Assembly: GCF_024166365.1 (NCBI RefSeq)
Contig: NC_064831.1
Span: 25,472,768 to 25,536,767 of the forward strand
DNA from: Elephas maximus indicus
Taxonomy: Eukaryota; Chordata; Mammalia; Proboscidea; Elephantidae
Length of the DNA: 64,000 nucleotides
Direction of reading: 5' to 3'
Below the pieces are notes generated by a model, which made no database searches, had not been told where the DNA came from, and worked only from the letters and a program-made list of their open reading frames with translations. Within the stretch, counting starts at the first letter, position 1. Each line of letters begins with the position of its first letter. Shown piece by piece: positions 45,900 through 58,141 of this stretch. The translations under genes were made by a program, and so were the position numbers.

Positions 45900-46190
45900 T
45901 TTTAAACTATATTATACCAACCTCCATCCATATCCAATTCCAGAAAATTTAGTTATGGGTAATGAAACCCTGGTGGCACAGTGGTTAAGAGCTCTGCAGC
46001 TCTTAAATATTGGCAGCTGTTCTTTAGGAACTCTGTGGGGCAGTTCTACTCTGTCCTATAGGGTCTCTATGAGTCAGGATGGGCTCGACAGCAAAGGGTT
46101 TGTTTTGGTGATTTTTGTTTTTCTTTTAAATTACATTACATCAACCTCTATGCATATCTAATTTCAGAGAAATCAGTTGTGGATAATAGC
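45900..46190 (+). mobile_element. AfroSINE flanked by 60-bp direct repeats (right)
   Basis: SINE at about 45,964-46,112 ('gaaaccctggtggcacagtg' to 'gctcgacagcaaagggtttg'). The flanking repeats share 'ccaacctcca/tcaacctcta' and 'catat-ccaattcc' type text. Orthologous to 8,415-8,716. Confidence 0.75.
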
Positions 46191-46264
46191 TACATTTTTG
46201 GCAAAATGATAATAGTTTCAGAGATCAATTTATGTGTTATACAGAGTGATGTATACATAGCACA

Positions 46265-46440
46265 TTGATTAATAGCACCTGTTTTTGAGTTAGATGTTCC
46301 AGGGTAGATTCCAGGTCAGCTACCCATTAAGCTGCATGACCCTTAATAAGTTACTAACACTTTAAGCCTCAGTTTTCTTAACTGTTAAAAATAAATCATT
46401 CCTGGCCCATAGAGTTATAGTAAAGTTTAAAACTGACAAA
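46265..46440 (+). mobile_element. MIR SINE (right copy)
   Basis: 'gctgcatgacccttaataag' then 'aagcctcagttttcttaact' is the MIR core and tail. Mate of 8,190-8,355. Confidence 0.8.
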
Positions 46441-46507
46441 AAATGCATTTTGTGCAGTACTTAAATAGTGCCCATTATTATTAGAATATATACATCCTTG
46501 CAATATT

Positions 46508-46716
46508 TAAGGAGGCCTGGTGGTACAATGGTTAAAGTGCTCAACCACTAACCAGATGGTCGGAGGTTCCGAGCCACCAGCCACCCTACTGGAGAAAAAT
46601 GTGGCAGTCTGCTTCTATAAAAATACAGTCTTGGAAACTCTATAGGGCAGTTCTCCTCAGTCCTACAGAGTCTCTATGAGTCGGAATCGACTCGAACGCA
46701 GTGGGTTGGGTTGCAA
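46508..46716 (+). mobile_element. AfroSINE (right, shared; empty site for a left insertion)
   Basis: Complete SINE 'ggcctggtggtacaatggtt' to 'gagtcggaatcgactcgaac'. Its head lacks the younger SINE found in the left mate. Confidence 0.9.
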
Positions 46717-47961
46717 TATTTTGAATGCACGATGCCCTTTTTTATGAAGAATATTCACTGGTGTTTTGTGATTATTTTTAATTAAATTAATTGATACACA
46801 CAAATAGCTTAAAATTAAATTTAAAAAAACTGAGCCCTTCACACTTCTGGATTTGTAATGAAGTAAATATTGTAATATAATTAAGTATAGAAAAATGGCT
46901 TATGTTAACATTAAAGAAAACTTGGAAAACATTCAAAAATATTAAAGAAAATAGAGATGAACTAATCATTCTTGATATGTTCCTGTTCTTACAGACTAAT
47001 ACCTATGTATGTGTATGTATTACACACATAAACAAAAGTTCACTATTCTCTTACATCTTCCTGCTTCCACTTACCCATATAATATTTTCCAATTCCTTTG
47101 TCATTTAAATCTTTGATTTGAATACGATCTCATCACATGGGAAAAACAGGGCTCTCATCTTGCAACACTTTTGGACCTGGAAAGTTGTAAATGCATCAGA
47201 TTAAAAACTGCATGCAGGGATGTATCATTAGTGTAAACTTGCAAAACTTTTGAAAATCCTACCTTTCTATGCTTATTAACAAGCCTCAATAAATTACTTC
47301 TATTGGACTTCTGTGTATTTCAAAAAATCATTGCCTTCACCCTGATTTCTATAGGCTTATTACATTTTTAAAAAATAAATTCTGAAATTAAATGCTTCAT
47401 TCACTTTTTTAAAAAATTGTCGGCAAAAAATTTTAAACCTAAAAATTGGCAATGAATTCTGGATTAAAGCAGTCCATAAATTTTGGTCAAGTAGATTGCT
47501 AAATATCTTTTTTCTTTTTTTAATGTCCCCCACATATCTCAGAATTGGAGTTTTGATTTTCTCTGTTGTTCAAAGATTATTTAAGAAAGTATTTTTTTCA
47601 TTTTCCATGTATTAAATTTTTAATTTCTGTAACGGTTACTACATACGTTTTTTGCATTCAGGCAATATCTTTTTCTTTTTTTACATTAAAGTTTTCTTTT
47701 TAAAACTACGTTTTATTATTCAAGTGAACTTATTTTCTTTGTATATGTTTCACATGGAGTGTAACCTCTGTTCTAAGATGAAAAATTTTAATTATTTCCA
47801 CTACTTGAAAACTGTTGATTGATTTATTCAAATTCTTTAAATCAACATTATGTTTTTCTATTTTCTTAATTTATTTAAAATACGTGCCTTCTTCATAAAT
47901 ACTGTATAGAATTATTCCATTATAACTTATTTTTGCTTTGAAGCCTGTGTTGTCTGGAATT

Positions 47962-47992
<31 letters not shown>

Positions 47993-47995
47993 TTA
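47962..47995. repeat. (CT)n(TA)n microsatellite
   Basis: Nine CT units followed by nine TA units; the left arm has a different short (TA) tract near 6,440-6,472. Confidence 0.8.
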
Positions 47996-48245
47996 CATTA
48001 GAGATAAATGATAAGCATTTTTTATAAGGATTTGTCGGCTTATCTCTAATCTTGTAAATGCACTATGTCTTTTCTTATTTTACACATTATTTCCTTTTTC
48101 TGATCTTTTCTGTAAACTATATTTGGCTTGCTTTCATTTTTGCATTTTTTTATGTATCTTGTGGGTCTGTATTGGCAAAGATGTCCAACAGATTCTACCA
48201 TTTTGTAGACAACATTAATCTCAAGAAATGCTTAAAATTTAACTA

Positions 48246-48303
48246 AACTCAAGACTACCCTATCATCTTCATGGAACTCAAGACTACCCTATCATCTTCA
48301 TGG
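48246..48303. repeat. 29-bp perfect tandem duplication, right arm only
   Basis: The unit starting 'aactcaagactaccctatca' occurs at 48,246 and 48,275. The left arm near 6,170-6,190 has no second unit. Confidence 0.9.
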
Positions 48304-48671
48304 TACAATTAGTAGTAAAGAAAATATGTATATAACACTATTAAATAAGAATAATATAATCTTTGGACAATATGAGTTAGACTATCCATATTTCCCCTCC
48401 AATTTTCCTACTATATAAGTGCTACCCATGTTTTATATGTGTTCTTATGTATTTTTAAAACATATTTTTCTTGTTCATGCTGCTATGCCAAAAATCTATG
48501 TATTGTAAAAGTTCAACTATTTAAATGATGATAAAGAAAATAAGACTGGAATAGCGCATGAAAAAATGTGAACTTTTTCCAAGTATGTTTCTCTTCCAAA
48601 TAGCTGATGAGTAGAAAATAATATTAATGGGCATGGCTTATCTTTACAAGATAATTCTCAGATTTAAACAC

Positions 48672-48864
48672 AAATAAAAAGTTGCTATCAAATTTATTCA
48701 GATTCATAGTGATCCCATGTGTGTCATAGTAGAACTGTGCTTTATAGTGATTTCAACAGCTGATTTTTCAGAAGTAGATCTCCACTCCTTTCTTCTGAGG
48801 TACTCTGGGTAAACTTGAATCTCCAAACTTCCAGCTAACCATTTGTGCTACCCAGGGACTCCAA
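48672..48864 (-). mobile_element. AfroSINE-family copy (right, shared)
   Basis: Rc of the copy at 5,562-5,755; head rc 'gtgctacccagggactccaa'. Confidence 0.8.
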
Positions 48865-49002
48865 CTTGCAGATGGGTAACAGCGATAATCAAAACTTAAT
48901 TTTAGGTAAAGGAAAACCATCCTTCTACTTGTTCATGCTAAAACTAAGGAGGCATCTTTGGGTTTTCTTTTTATTTCACACACCTCACATTCAATCCTTC
49001 AG
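48759..49002. other. High-identity block 3 between arms (right copy)
   Basis: 244 bases align without gaps to the rc of 5,421-5,664 with about 6 differences (about 97%). Sequence on both sides diverges to about 85-90%. It overlaps the 5' half of the shared SINE. Confidence 0.7.
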
Positions 49003-49664
49003 CAGCGTGTTGATTCTACCTGTAGTGTACACTCAGAATTTGACTACTTCTCAACAGCTCCTCTGCTACCACCCTGGCCCAGTAACCTTAGTTACTGTTA
49101 CATCCTCTTAGCTTGTCTCTGCTTATCCCCTTACTCACCTGGAATGTAATTTCAATGGTGGAGCAGGAGCAGTACTGCCAAATACCATTTTCTTCTCAAA
49201 CCTCGCAAGACTTCCTAGCACACCAAGAGTAAAGGCAAAGCCCTTGAAAGAATCTAAGATACAGCATAATTTTGCCCCTGCTCCTTACCTCTAGGAACTC
49301 ACCCTTTACTATTCTGTCTACTCACCTTGTTTTGGCCACACTGATGGCTTCACTTCCCTGGACTCATCGGTCTGCTCTTCTTCATCCAGAAATTTTCCTC
49401 CCCCAGGTAACTGCATGACTCCTTTCTCATTCTCCTTCTAATAAGACTATCTTTTATCATGCTATTTAAAATGAGCCTGTCCCATCACTTTTCCACGCTT
49501 CATTTGTTTTCCATAGCACTTATCTCCATCTAATGTTCCGTATATTTTACCTATTCTTTTGTTTGTCTGTTTTCTCCCACTTTCGTGTAAGTTTTATGAA
49601 GAGAAAATTTTTGTCTATTTTGTTCAGTACTATACACCCGTACTTAGAACAGGACCTCAATAGA

Positions 49665-49805
49665 TGTTTATGAATAGCTGAGTGTTATCAATGATGAAAC
49701 CTGGACACAGAGAGATTAAATGACTTGTTCATAATTACTTAGCTAATTAATGGACAAGCTCATATTTGAATTCCAGCAGTTTGACTCTCGACCCCATATT
49801 CATAA
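49665..49805 (-). mobile_element. MIR SINE fragment (right copy)
   Basis: 'cagagagattaaatgacttg' and 'ttccagcagtttgactctcg'; mate of 4,495-4,625. Confidence 0.7.
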
Positions 49806-50112
49806 TCAGCAATCTATAATATGACTTCTTTCTACAAAATCACATTTCACTGCAATTATCAGAGTTGAGGAAATAAAATCCATAACTTTATTACATCTGA
49901 AAAAAATAAGAAAAGTAGCAGGGGTCATTGAGAGTTGTATGTTGTTGGCATAGCATCTCTAAAGCTGCTAATAGAAGACAGTGTGATTTTGGCAATGCCA
50001 GATAAATTTTCCTAAATGTAAAAGCACAGTCATTTTTTTTCCCATGTACAGAAAGAAAGAACTCCGTAAAAAGAAAGACACTTTATTAGGTGATTAGTTT
50101 GTTCCAGGAAAA

Positions 50113-50683
50113 AACCTGTATTACAGTACAGGCTACCCTGGAATAACAAAGAGGTTCAAAATCTGAGTTGCTCAGTGAAGACAAAAGTATCCTCCTTACA
50201 CAGAACTCTGCAAAGTTTACTTGTCTCAGGTTTCTGGGTGACTCTCGTCAGTGGGCTAGTCCTGGGACCCAGGTTTTGTCCATGTTGTTGCTCTGCTATC
50301 TCCTAATGTGTTGTCTTCTTCTGAATGGTTGAAGAGAGTTCGTACACCCATATGCCCACACTTCAGTGTGAGGGAAAAAAGAGAGAAAATGCAGTGACTC
50401 AGCAGTGAAACTCCTTTTCACTGAAAATTATACAGCTGGTCTCCAGCTACCACTACTGACCATTCTGATCAGGGCCTCAATAGATGGCCCCTGATAGAAC
50501 AGGTGGAAAAAGCAGAAAAGAGAGAAACTGCAGAGTAAGCAATGTCTTACTAAAGGACATCTGTTGGTAGCCCACATCACTTTTATTCACATTCTTTTTG
50601 TCACAGCATATATATGGACATATAGCCAAGCTGGTAAATGTAGTTTATAGCTGAGCAGCCATGCACCAACCCAAACTTCAAGG
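50113..50683. other. High-identity block 1 between arms (right copy)
   Basis: Partner of 3,636-4,206 on the opposite strand. Left and right copies have the same length with no gaps, unlike the surrounding sequence, where indels are frequent. Confidence 0.8.
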
Positions 50684-51267
50684 TTGGGAAGTTTATTATT
50701 CAAATGTATAAAGGAAAGCACTGATAAAAAAAAATAATGGAGAACAATTTATATATCTGCCATAGAAGCATAATCTCCCAGCCTGATATCCATACTCTTA
50801 TTGAAAAATTGCTTTAGCAAGGCTTGATAGACCAGTGCTATCACCATGTGTTAGCAGCCGTAGTTAAGTTTTAAAATCACACTGACATGAAGTATAAATT
50901 TTACCTAACACAAAAAGTTACTATCAAATTCAAAGCTCACAGCCAAACAGTAGGTCCAAATGAAACTTTCTCTTCCTGGAGAAGTATGTGCACTGAGATG
51001 CAAACTCCCTTCAAAAGAATGGCCTTTTATTTGTACAGTAGTTTGCATTTGGTTTGGGGTTAACAGGCAAGTTTGCACATTATTCTCACAACACAGCTCT
51101 TTTAGTTTTGGAGCATCTCAAATAATACACCTTTCATTGTACAAAAGAAAAAAAAAAAAATTTTTTTTTTTATTGTACCGTTTATGTATCTAGCTCCCAT
51201 TCACCAGTCCGTCATGCTTTATAAATTCATAAACTTCCAGTTTGTTGATATTCAACAATCTTTTCAA

Positions 51268-51535
51268 ATAAGGAATTGTTACCTGTTGTCTTCAAGTTGA
51301 TTCTGACTCACGGCAAACCCACATGTTTCAGAATAGAACTACAATGCATAGGGTTTTCCTTTGCTGTAATGTTATGAAAAGTTCCCTAGGTGGCACAAAC
51401 AAATTGTCCTTAACTGCTAACCTAAAGGTTGGTTGATTGAATCCACCCAGCAGCTTTGCAGAAGAAAGGCCTACCAATCTGTTTCACAAAGATCATAGCC
51501 AAGGAATCACCATGGAGCAGTTCTACTTTGTAAGG
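51268..51535 (-). mobile_element. Two adjoining old AfroSINE copies (right)
   Basis: Mate of 2,830-3,112; contains 'ttgattctgactcacggca' and 'gttccctaggtggcacaaac'. Confidence 0.7.
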
Positions 51536-51646
51536 CATGCTGTCACCATCACTAATTAATATTGTACTGTTTACCAAATGGTTTGTTTGCGGGCATAGAC
51601 ATTAGCCGTTTTCAAATAAATTTGATTGAATCCATTTATTCGTTTC

Positions 51647-51689
51647 TAGTGTGTGCTGGTTTTTTTTTTTTTTTTTAGTGTGTCCTGGT
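51647..51689 (-). mobile_element. Tail-only retroposon insertion (T17 with target duplication)
   Basis: A pure T17 run (51,660-51,676) is bounded by 'tagtgtgtgctggt' (51,647-51,660) and 'tagtgtgtcctggt' (51,676-51,689). This is the structure of a LINE-primed insertion whose body was lost completely. Confidence 0.6.
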
Positions 51690-51849
51690 AGTGTTAAAGT
51701 GCGTGCAGGGTTCCTGTTAAACCTTTCTTGCCATGACCGTAACGTGAAAGATCACACCAAGAGGAAAGAAAGAGAAAGAGAGCGAGAGAGAACAAAAGAG
51801 ATAGAAGGAAGCTGAATTAGAAATATAAAAACAAACCAAAACAAAAACA

Positions 51850-52370
51850 TCTCACTATATATGCTCAGAGATGTAAAATTCAATTTCCACCCTGAATATA
51901 AATGAAATACTAAAAGAAAAAGAAAATTCCTGAAATTTAAACATGGAGCATAAATTAAACATGATTGGAGAATAAGAAGGAACCTTAAAACTCTGCAACA
52001 AAGTAAAAGAAAAAGATGAACAAATCAAAAAGAAAATAAGAAATTCAGTCAAGTGGCTAACATCTGAATTGGAGTAGCTTCAAAAAGACATATTAAAAAA
52101 TATAAAAGAGAGAATTGGTTAAAGGTGCATTTGCAGACCAGAGGAAATAAATCTCCATGTGTCTGGCAGAATGCATGAAAACTGACAAGGGACAATTCTC
52201 ATAAAACTTTTTAAAAGATTGAGGAAAAAAGAAAATCCTAAAAGCTTCCAAAGAGAAAGATGTGGTCTCATTAAAAGAATCAGTCCGAATACCTCTGATT
52301 ACCTCTGATTTCTCAACAATAATATCTATAAAACAAAGGAAAAAATGCACAAATTTTTATTCATGTAGAA
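51850..52370 (+). mobile_element. Ancient L1/HAL1 ORF1 fragment (right copy)
   Basis: 'aaatcctaaaagcttccaaa', 'tcagtccgaatacctctgat' resemble the C-terminal ORF1 block of old L1/HAL1 elements. Mate of 1,300-1,790. Confidence 0.5.
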
Positions 52371-52910
52371 AAATGACATCACTAGGGTTAGTTTCACCCA
52401 GTGCAGTATCTCATAGTATCACCCCCTCTAAGGGGAGGTTGGGCAGAGAATTGCACAACCCTGTGTGTGGAGCTGCCCAACACCTCACCCACTCAGGACC
52501 AGGCACCACATTGAGCTGCCCCTTCCCTCTCACATCTGCCTCCCACATCCACCCGCCCCCCACAGCTATCCACAGCGTCCCCCTCACTGACCTATCACTG
52601 CCAGTCAGGGTGTAGGTGAGTGAACCTCCACGCTGCCATTCAACAGAAGGTCTCTACATTGGGAGGGGTGTTATTGACAACTGACCACACTGAGTGATGG
52701 GTGACACCAAATCTAGTGACACCACTGCCACATCAGTCCCTCCTGCTGAGATGTCAGCCTGCTTACTGCCTCTGCAGACTCTGGAGATATCTTGCTGTCA
52801 CCTCTTCTGCCAGTTTCAGGGGGTGTGGTTCACACATTACCTACCCAGACCCCTAATGACACTATTAATGCAGAAAATTTTAAAAGGACCAATTCAATTT
52901 CCCTAACCTA
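52371..52910. other. G+C-richer islet, identity unknown
   Basis: About 540 bases with C-rich text ('ccacccgccccccacagc') in an otherwise A+T-rich setting. The first 190 bases are shared with the left arm (1,115-1,300). It repeats 'gtgacacca' several times. No conserved frame between arms; it may be an old processed copy of a cellular transcript or part of an unrecognised repeat. Confidence 0.4.
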
Positions 52911-52959
52911 TTTAATGGGTTACCTAGTTTTTTTTTGTTGTTTGTTTTTTCTTATGTGA

Positions 52960-53790
52960 ACCTTTTAATAAGTATCACTTCATCAAAATTATCAAATATA
53001 TTAGCAAAAAATCATTTATAATATTTTCTTATCATCTCATTAATATGTATCTTTCACTCCAGATATTACTAATTTGTATCTTCTCTTTTTTTATTTTTGA
53101 TCAGGCTGATCGATTTATTAACCTCCTTATAGAGAGGAATTTTGATTTCATGTCTCTTTCTTTTTTTTCAAATTTATTGATTTCTGCTCTTATTTTCTTA
53201 TCTTCTTCCTTTTGTTTGCTTTAATTTACTTTCTTTTTCAAAACCTAGCCTGTTGATTAAATCTTTCCTTGTTTTCTAAAATAACCAATAATTCAATAAA
53301 TTTATTTTAAAACAAGAGCTTAACTACATCCCACAGATTGAAGAATGTTCCATTTTCATTCAAATAAAAACATATTGTAATTTCCCTTAAGACTGACTCC
53401 CTGACTCATGGATGAATTAGAAATGCACTGTTAGCGTTAACCATTTGTCCCATCCAGGGACAAATTATAAAATAGGTGAAACAAATTTCAGTAGTGATTT
53501 TTTTCATCTATGGATTTTATCAATTACTTGAATGTTCAGATCGTCATAGTTGTGTATTTACATGTTGCTCCTTTCCATTCTAATAACGTTTTCTGCATGC
53601 ATTTTGAAATTCTGTTGTTAGATGCATACAAGTTTCAAATTTTTAGCTCTCATGGACAGAATTTTTTTTTTTTTTTCACTATGTAGCAACTCCCTTTATC
53701 CTTGTAATATGCTCTTACCTGGTCTACTTCACTGTTCTAATGAGGGCAATATCTACTTTGGATTCTAGTTCTGCACTTTGAAAATGTTAC
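52960..53790 (-). mobile_element. Ancient L1 ORF2 fragment
   Basis: The minus strand carries decayed endonuclease/RT-linker text of L1 ORF2; in plus orientation 'tttattgatttctgctctta' and 'acatcccacagattgaagaa' are the usual rc landmarks. Confidence 0.65.
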
Positions 53791-53884
53791 GAAAGACCAC
53801 CTCAAATGATCATAATCAAAATGTATATTTTAAGATTCCGTGGCTTCAAATTGCATAATTTTTAACATTAGTATTTTACAGGAT

Positions 53885-55700
53885 ATCTTTTTTATCCAAT
53901 GCTGCTATGACAGAAATACCACAAGTGGATACCTTTAACAAAGAGAAATTTATTCTCTCACAGTCTAGGAGGCTAGAAGTCCAATTTCAGGAAGTCAGCT
54001 CCAGGGGAAAGCTTTCTCTGCCTGTTGGCTCTGGGGAGGGCCCTTGTCATCAATCTTTCCCGGTGAAGGAGCTTCTCGGTGCAAGGATCCCAAGTCCAAA
54101 GGGCACACTATTTTCCTGGCTCTTGTTTCTTGGTGGTATGAGGTCTCCATGTTTCTCTTCTCTCTTTTACATCTCAAAAGTGACTGGCTGAAAACACAAC
54201 CCAATCTGGTAGATTGAGTCCTGCCTCATCAACATAATTGCCACTAATCCCATCTTATCAACATCGTAGAGATAGGATTTACAATACACAGGAAAATCAC
54301 ATTAGATGGCCAAATGGTGGACAATCACACAATACTGGGAATCATGGATTAGCCACAATTCAATCCATGACATTCCACACTTTGGCCTACAAAAATCCAT
54401 GTTCTTGCCACATGTAAAATGCATTCACCCCATCATATCATAGCAAAAGCATTAAATCAACTCCAAGTCCAAAATTCAAACATTCCTATTCATCTGTGAA
54501 ATCTAGAATACAAGTTCTCCGTTTCCAAAGTACAATGGTGGAACAGCCACAAGCTATATATTTCCATTACAAATGGGAGAAATTGAAGAGAAACAAGGGA
54601 TAACTGGCACCAAGGAAGTCAGCAGAACACATTACATTAGCCCTCAAGGCTTGAAAATCATCCTCTGTTCTCTGAGAAAATTTAGACAATGACCCTGCCC
54701 TCCAGACTCTAAATATTAGCCACACTTTCTGGATTCTGAGTGGAGGCCCCCTGGCCCTGGGCTTCAGCTCTGCCTTCCAGGACCACTGGAATGGTAACTC
54801 TGCTCCCTTGGCTTTGGGAGGCCCCATTCTCCTACTCCATCTGAGTGGCTACTCCACCCTTTGAGACCCCAGAATTCATGGTCATACCTTTTGAGATTGA
54901 GGTAGTTCTGCTTCCTGCATTCTTTGTCTTTTCGGCTTCTGCTTCATGGTCCCTTGGCCTCTTGGCCCCTTGGGCCTCTTCCCGAGTCTGCCATTCTTAG
55001 GCAAGTGTTCCAAAGCTCTGTAGCTCCACCAGTAAGAACCTGGAGGCACTCCACTCGGCCTGTAAACTTTGTCTGGAAGGCACTCAGCTCTCTTGCTTCA
55101 TAGATTAGCAAGCCTAGCTCCACCAATAAGCACTTAGAGGCATCCCACTCCACCAGGAAACCTCCTTCACAAAGGCACTCAGCACTCTTGCTCTATGGGT
55201 TGGCTCCAGCACCATCTCACACTGGTGTCTGAGCCACTTCCAGTTCTCTGTTGTGGCTGGTTCTCTAATGCTACTGGTTTTTGCCATTCACAGTTTCAAA
55301 ACCACTTCTGTATTTTAGGTATCTGTTAGAGCAGCACCCCACTCTCTTGGTACTGAATTTTGTCTTAGTTATCTAGTGCTGCTGTAACAGAAATACCACA
55401 AGCTGATGGATTTAACAAAGAGAAATTAATTCTCTTACAGTCTAAAAGGCTAGAAGCCCAAATTCAGGGTGTCACCTCTAGGGGAAGGCTTTCTCTCTTG
55501 GCTCTGGGGGAAAGTCTTTGTCATCAATCTTCCTGTTCAAGGAGCTTCTCAGTGCAGGGAACTTGGGTCCAAAAGACACACTATTCTCCTGGTTCTTCTT
55601 TCTTGGTGTTATGAGGTCCCCAGTCTCTCTGCTCATTTTTCTCTTTTATATCTCAAAAGAGGTTGGCTTAAGACACAACCTAATCTTAGTTTGGAGCTCA
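53885..55700 (-). mobile_element. MaLR-type LTR element fossil (LTR-internal-LTR)
   Basis: Two related terminal segments (about 53,885-54,390 and 55,363-55,700), both opening 'tgctgctgtaacagaaatac'-like, enclose about 1 kb whose rc begins with the MaLR internal pattern ('gtggggtgctgctctaacag', 'atacctaaaatacagaagtg'). Ancient ERVL-MaLR-like element, incomplete and broken, no intact gene. Family call from recalled consensus text. Confidence 0.55.
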
Positions 55701-55880
55701 AATTATACTTAAGAATTGACTCTCAAAGGAACATTTTTTAATTATAATATTTTGATGACTTTTCTGTGGTTGAGTCACATGCTGGGCACCACAGATGAGA
55801 AGAGAGTGACTTTCATTGAAAGAAAAGGAACTTTTCATTCTCAATGACTCTCAAATAAAAAATCTTCAGGGAGATGGGGC

Positions 55881-55889
55881 CAAGATGGC
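55881..55889 (+). promoter_or_regulatory. YY1-type site at L1 no. 4 5' end
   Basis: 'caagatggc' 13 bases inside the element, as in L1 nos. 1 and 3. Confidence 0.6.
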
Positions 55890-57159
55890 AGAATAGCCAC
55901 AAGCTTCCTGCGATCCCGCTTACAAAAAAGACCCAGAAAAACAAGTGAAACAATTATATTTATGACAAGCTAGGAGCCCTGAACATCAAAGGCAAAGTTA
56001 GAAAATGGACTGAGCAGCAAGTGGAGGGAGAGATGGTTCAGAAGTGGAGGGGAGTTGCCAGACCTGAATCACTGGGATCCCTCAGGCACCATTTCCGGTG
56101 ATGGCTGCAGCCGACTGGTGGTAGCACTTGGTCGCAGTTTCCTCAGGGAGAAGAAGCCAGCCACACACCTTACTCACACCTCTGGAACCATAGAAGAATA
56201 ATACTCTCGGCAAAAGCTAAGTACTAGCATATATTTTACCACACCTCCCGCCCCCAAGCTGGCTTCGGAGGCTGTTGATTTCCCGGGGCCTGAGATAGGC
56301 CCTGCTGAGCACCCAGAGACATCCTTCTGGCCTTTGAGTAGGAATAAATGCACAACCAGGGGAAAAGATAATTTGGCAGCTCCACTAACCTGGGGAGCTC
56401 AGGACAGAAGTGGCTCCTGTCCAGGCATAAACAGTCCGTGGACTTTAAATACCTTTCCTTACTGCATGGACCTGTGTGTACCTATTTCAGGAAAACAGGC
56501 CCTTGTTGGCAGACTACAACTGTTTCAGCTTTGCGGGGAAGAGATGGGTTTTTTATGTTTGACACTGCTTTGCCTATTAAACAGGGTCCTCACCTACTCA
56601 TCTCAGGGGCCTAAGGATTTGTGGCTCCACTCAGGTCACCCAGCCACCACAACAGGGGTCCAAGGGAAAATGGTACCCCCAAGTCCTGACAACCAAAAGT
56701 ATTGGGCACCCATGTTCTGTCGGCAGAAGCCATCCACCTGCAAGCTCTAGAGAACAGGAACACGCTTTCCTTGCGGACACTTGGGGGAAGGTTCTCAACC
56801 CCCTGCCTTGTTCAGAGTGTGACCCCCGCTGCAACCAGATACCAGTACCTACACCAATCACCGCTGTCCCTCTGAGACTGTAGAACAGAGCCTGTACCAC
56901 ACACTTGATGATCAGCTACCTGGTCACCTGAGCTGAATTCATACAAGAAAAGTAAATGGACTCCTAGACTGATACACATGATAACAGCTATAGCCATCTG
57001 GTGACAGGACATCAGAGCTTCAAAGGCAAAAATAATCAAGCTAGCTCACTCAAGCAACCCATTTGAGCATATCAAAACAAAACAAAGCAATAAGCTATGA
57101 TACAGTAAAATGATACAGTAGGCAAACATAAAATAAACTAATACAATAACTTATAGATG

Positions 57160-58141
57160 GCTCAAGACAGCAGTCAATATCAAGTCACATAAAGAAACAG
57201 ACCATGATTACCTCAAAAAGCTCTCAAAAAAAAGAATCAAAGCATCTTCTGGATGAAGGTGCTTCCTGGAATTATCAGACACAGAATTCAAGAGATTAAT
57301 ATACAGAACTCTTCAAGACATCAGGAATGTGATTAGGAAAGAGATCAGGCAATATGCAAAAAAGTCAAGGAACACACAGATAAAGTAGTTGAAGAAATTA
57401 AAGACGTTATTCAAGAACATAATGAAAACTTTAATAAGCTGCAAGAATCCATAGAGAGACAGCAAGAAGAAATTTAGAAGATTAACAATAAAATTACAGA
57501 ATTAGACAACTCAATAGAAAGTCAGAGGAGTAGCACTGAGCAAGTGGAAGGCAGAATTGGTGAACTTAAAGATAAAGCACTTGGCGCCAATACATTTGAA
57601 GAAAAATGAGATAAAAGCATTTTAAAAAATGAAGAAACCTTAAGAATCATATGGGACTCTATCAAGAGAAATAACCTATATGCGATTGGAGTACCAGAAC
57701 AGACAGGGACACAGAAAATACATAGAGAATTGTTGAATATTTGTTGGCAGAAAACTTCCTTGATACCGTGAAATATGAGAAGATATCTATCCAAGATGAT
57801 TATCGAACTCCACATCAGGTAAGTTTTAAAAGAAAGTCACCAAGACATATTACAATCAAACTTGCCAAAACCAAAGATAAAGAACTTTAAGAGCAGCTAG
57901 GGATAAACAAAAAGTCACCTACAAAGGAGAGTCAATAAGTTTGGACTACTTGACAGAAACCATGCAGGCAAGAAGGCAATAGGATGATTATATAAAGCAT
58001 TGAAGGAAAAAAAATTGCCAGCCAAGAATCATATATCCACCAAACCGTCTCTCTTATATGAAGGTGAAATTAGGACATTTCCAGATAAAGAGAAGTTTAA
58101 GAAATTCATAAAAAGCAAACCAAAACTGCAAGAAATACTAA
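57160..58141 (+). pseudogene. L1 no. 4 ORF1 remnant
   Basis: Coiled-coil and RRM text is recognisable in several frames ('aggaacacacagataaagta', 'caagacatattacaatcaaa'). The final codons correspond to LQEILK. Many frame breaks; no long frame survives. Confidence 0.85.

Larger units (their letters stand above)
43125..52565. repeat. Right arm of large inverted duplication
   Basis: Reverse complement of 1,115-16,735 after removing left-only insertions. The arm carries the intact OR8H, three shared full SINEs, MIRs and three blocks of raised identity. Its inner end is near 43,125, where left homology is cut by L1 no. 2. Its outer end cannot be fixed, since the left mate is interrupted by an RTE at 1,115. 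Confidence 0.9.

Noticed and set aside
52262-52906. 117- and 70-codon frames in the G+C-rich islet
   Set aside because: No recognisable motif, and no corresponding frame in the left-arm copy.
56334-56750. 138-codon frame
   Set aside because: Lies in the 5'UTR of L1 no. 4; the aligned 5'UTR of L1 no. 1 has no equivalent frame.
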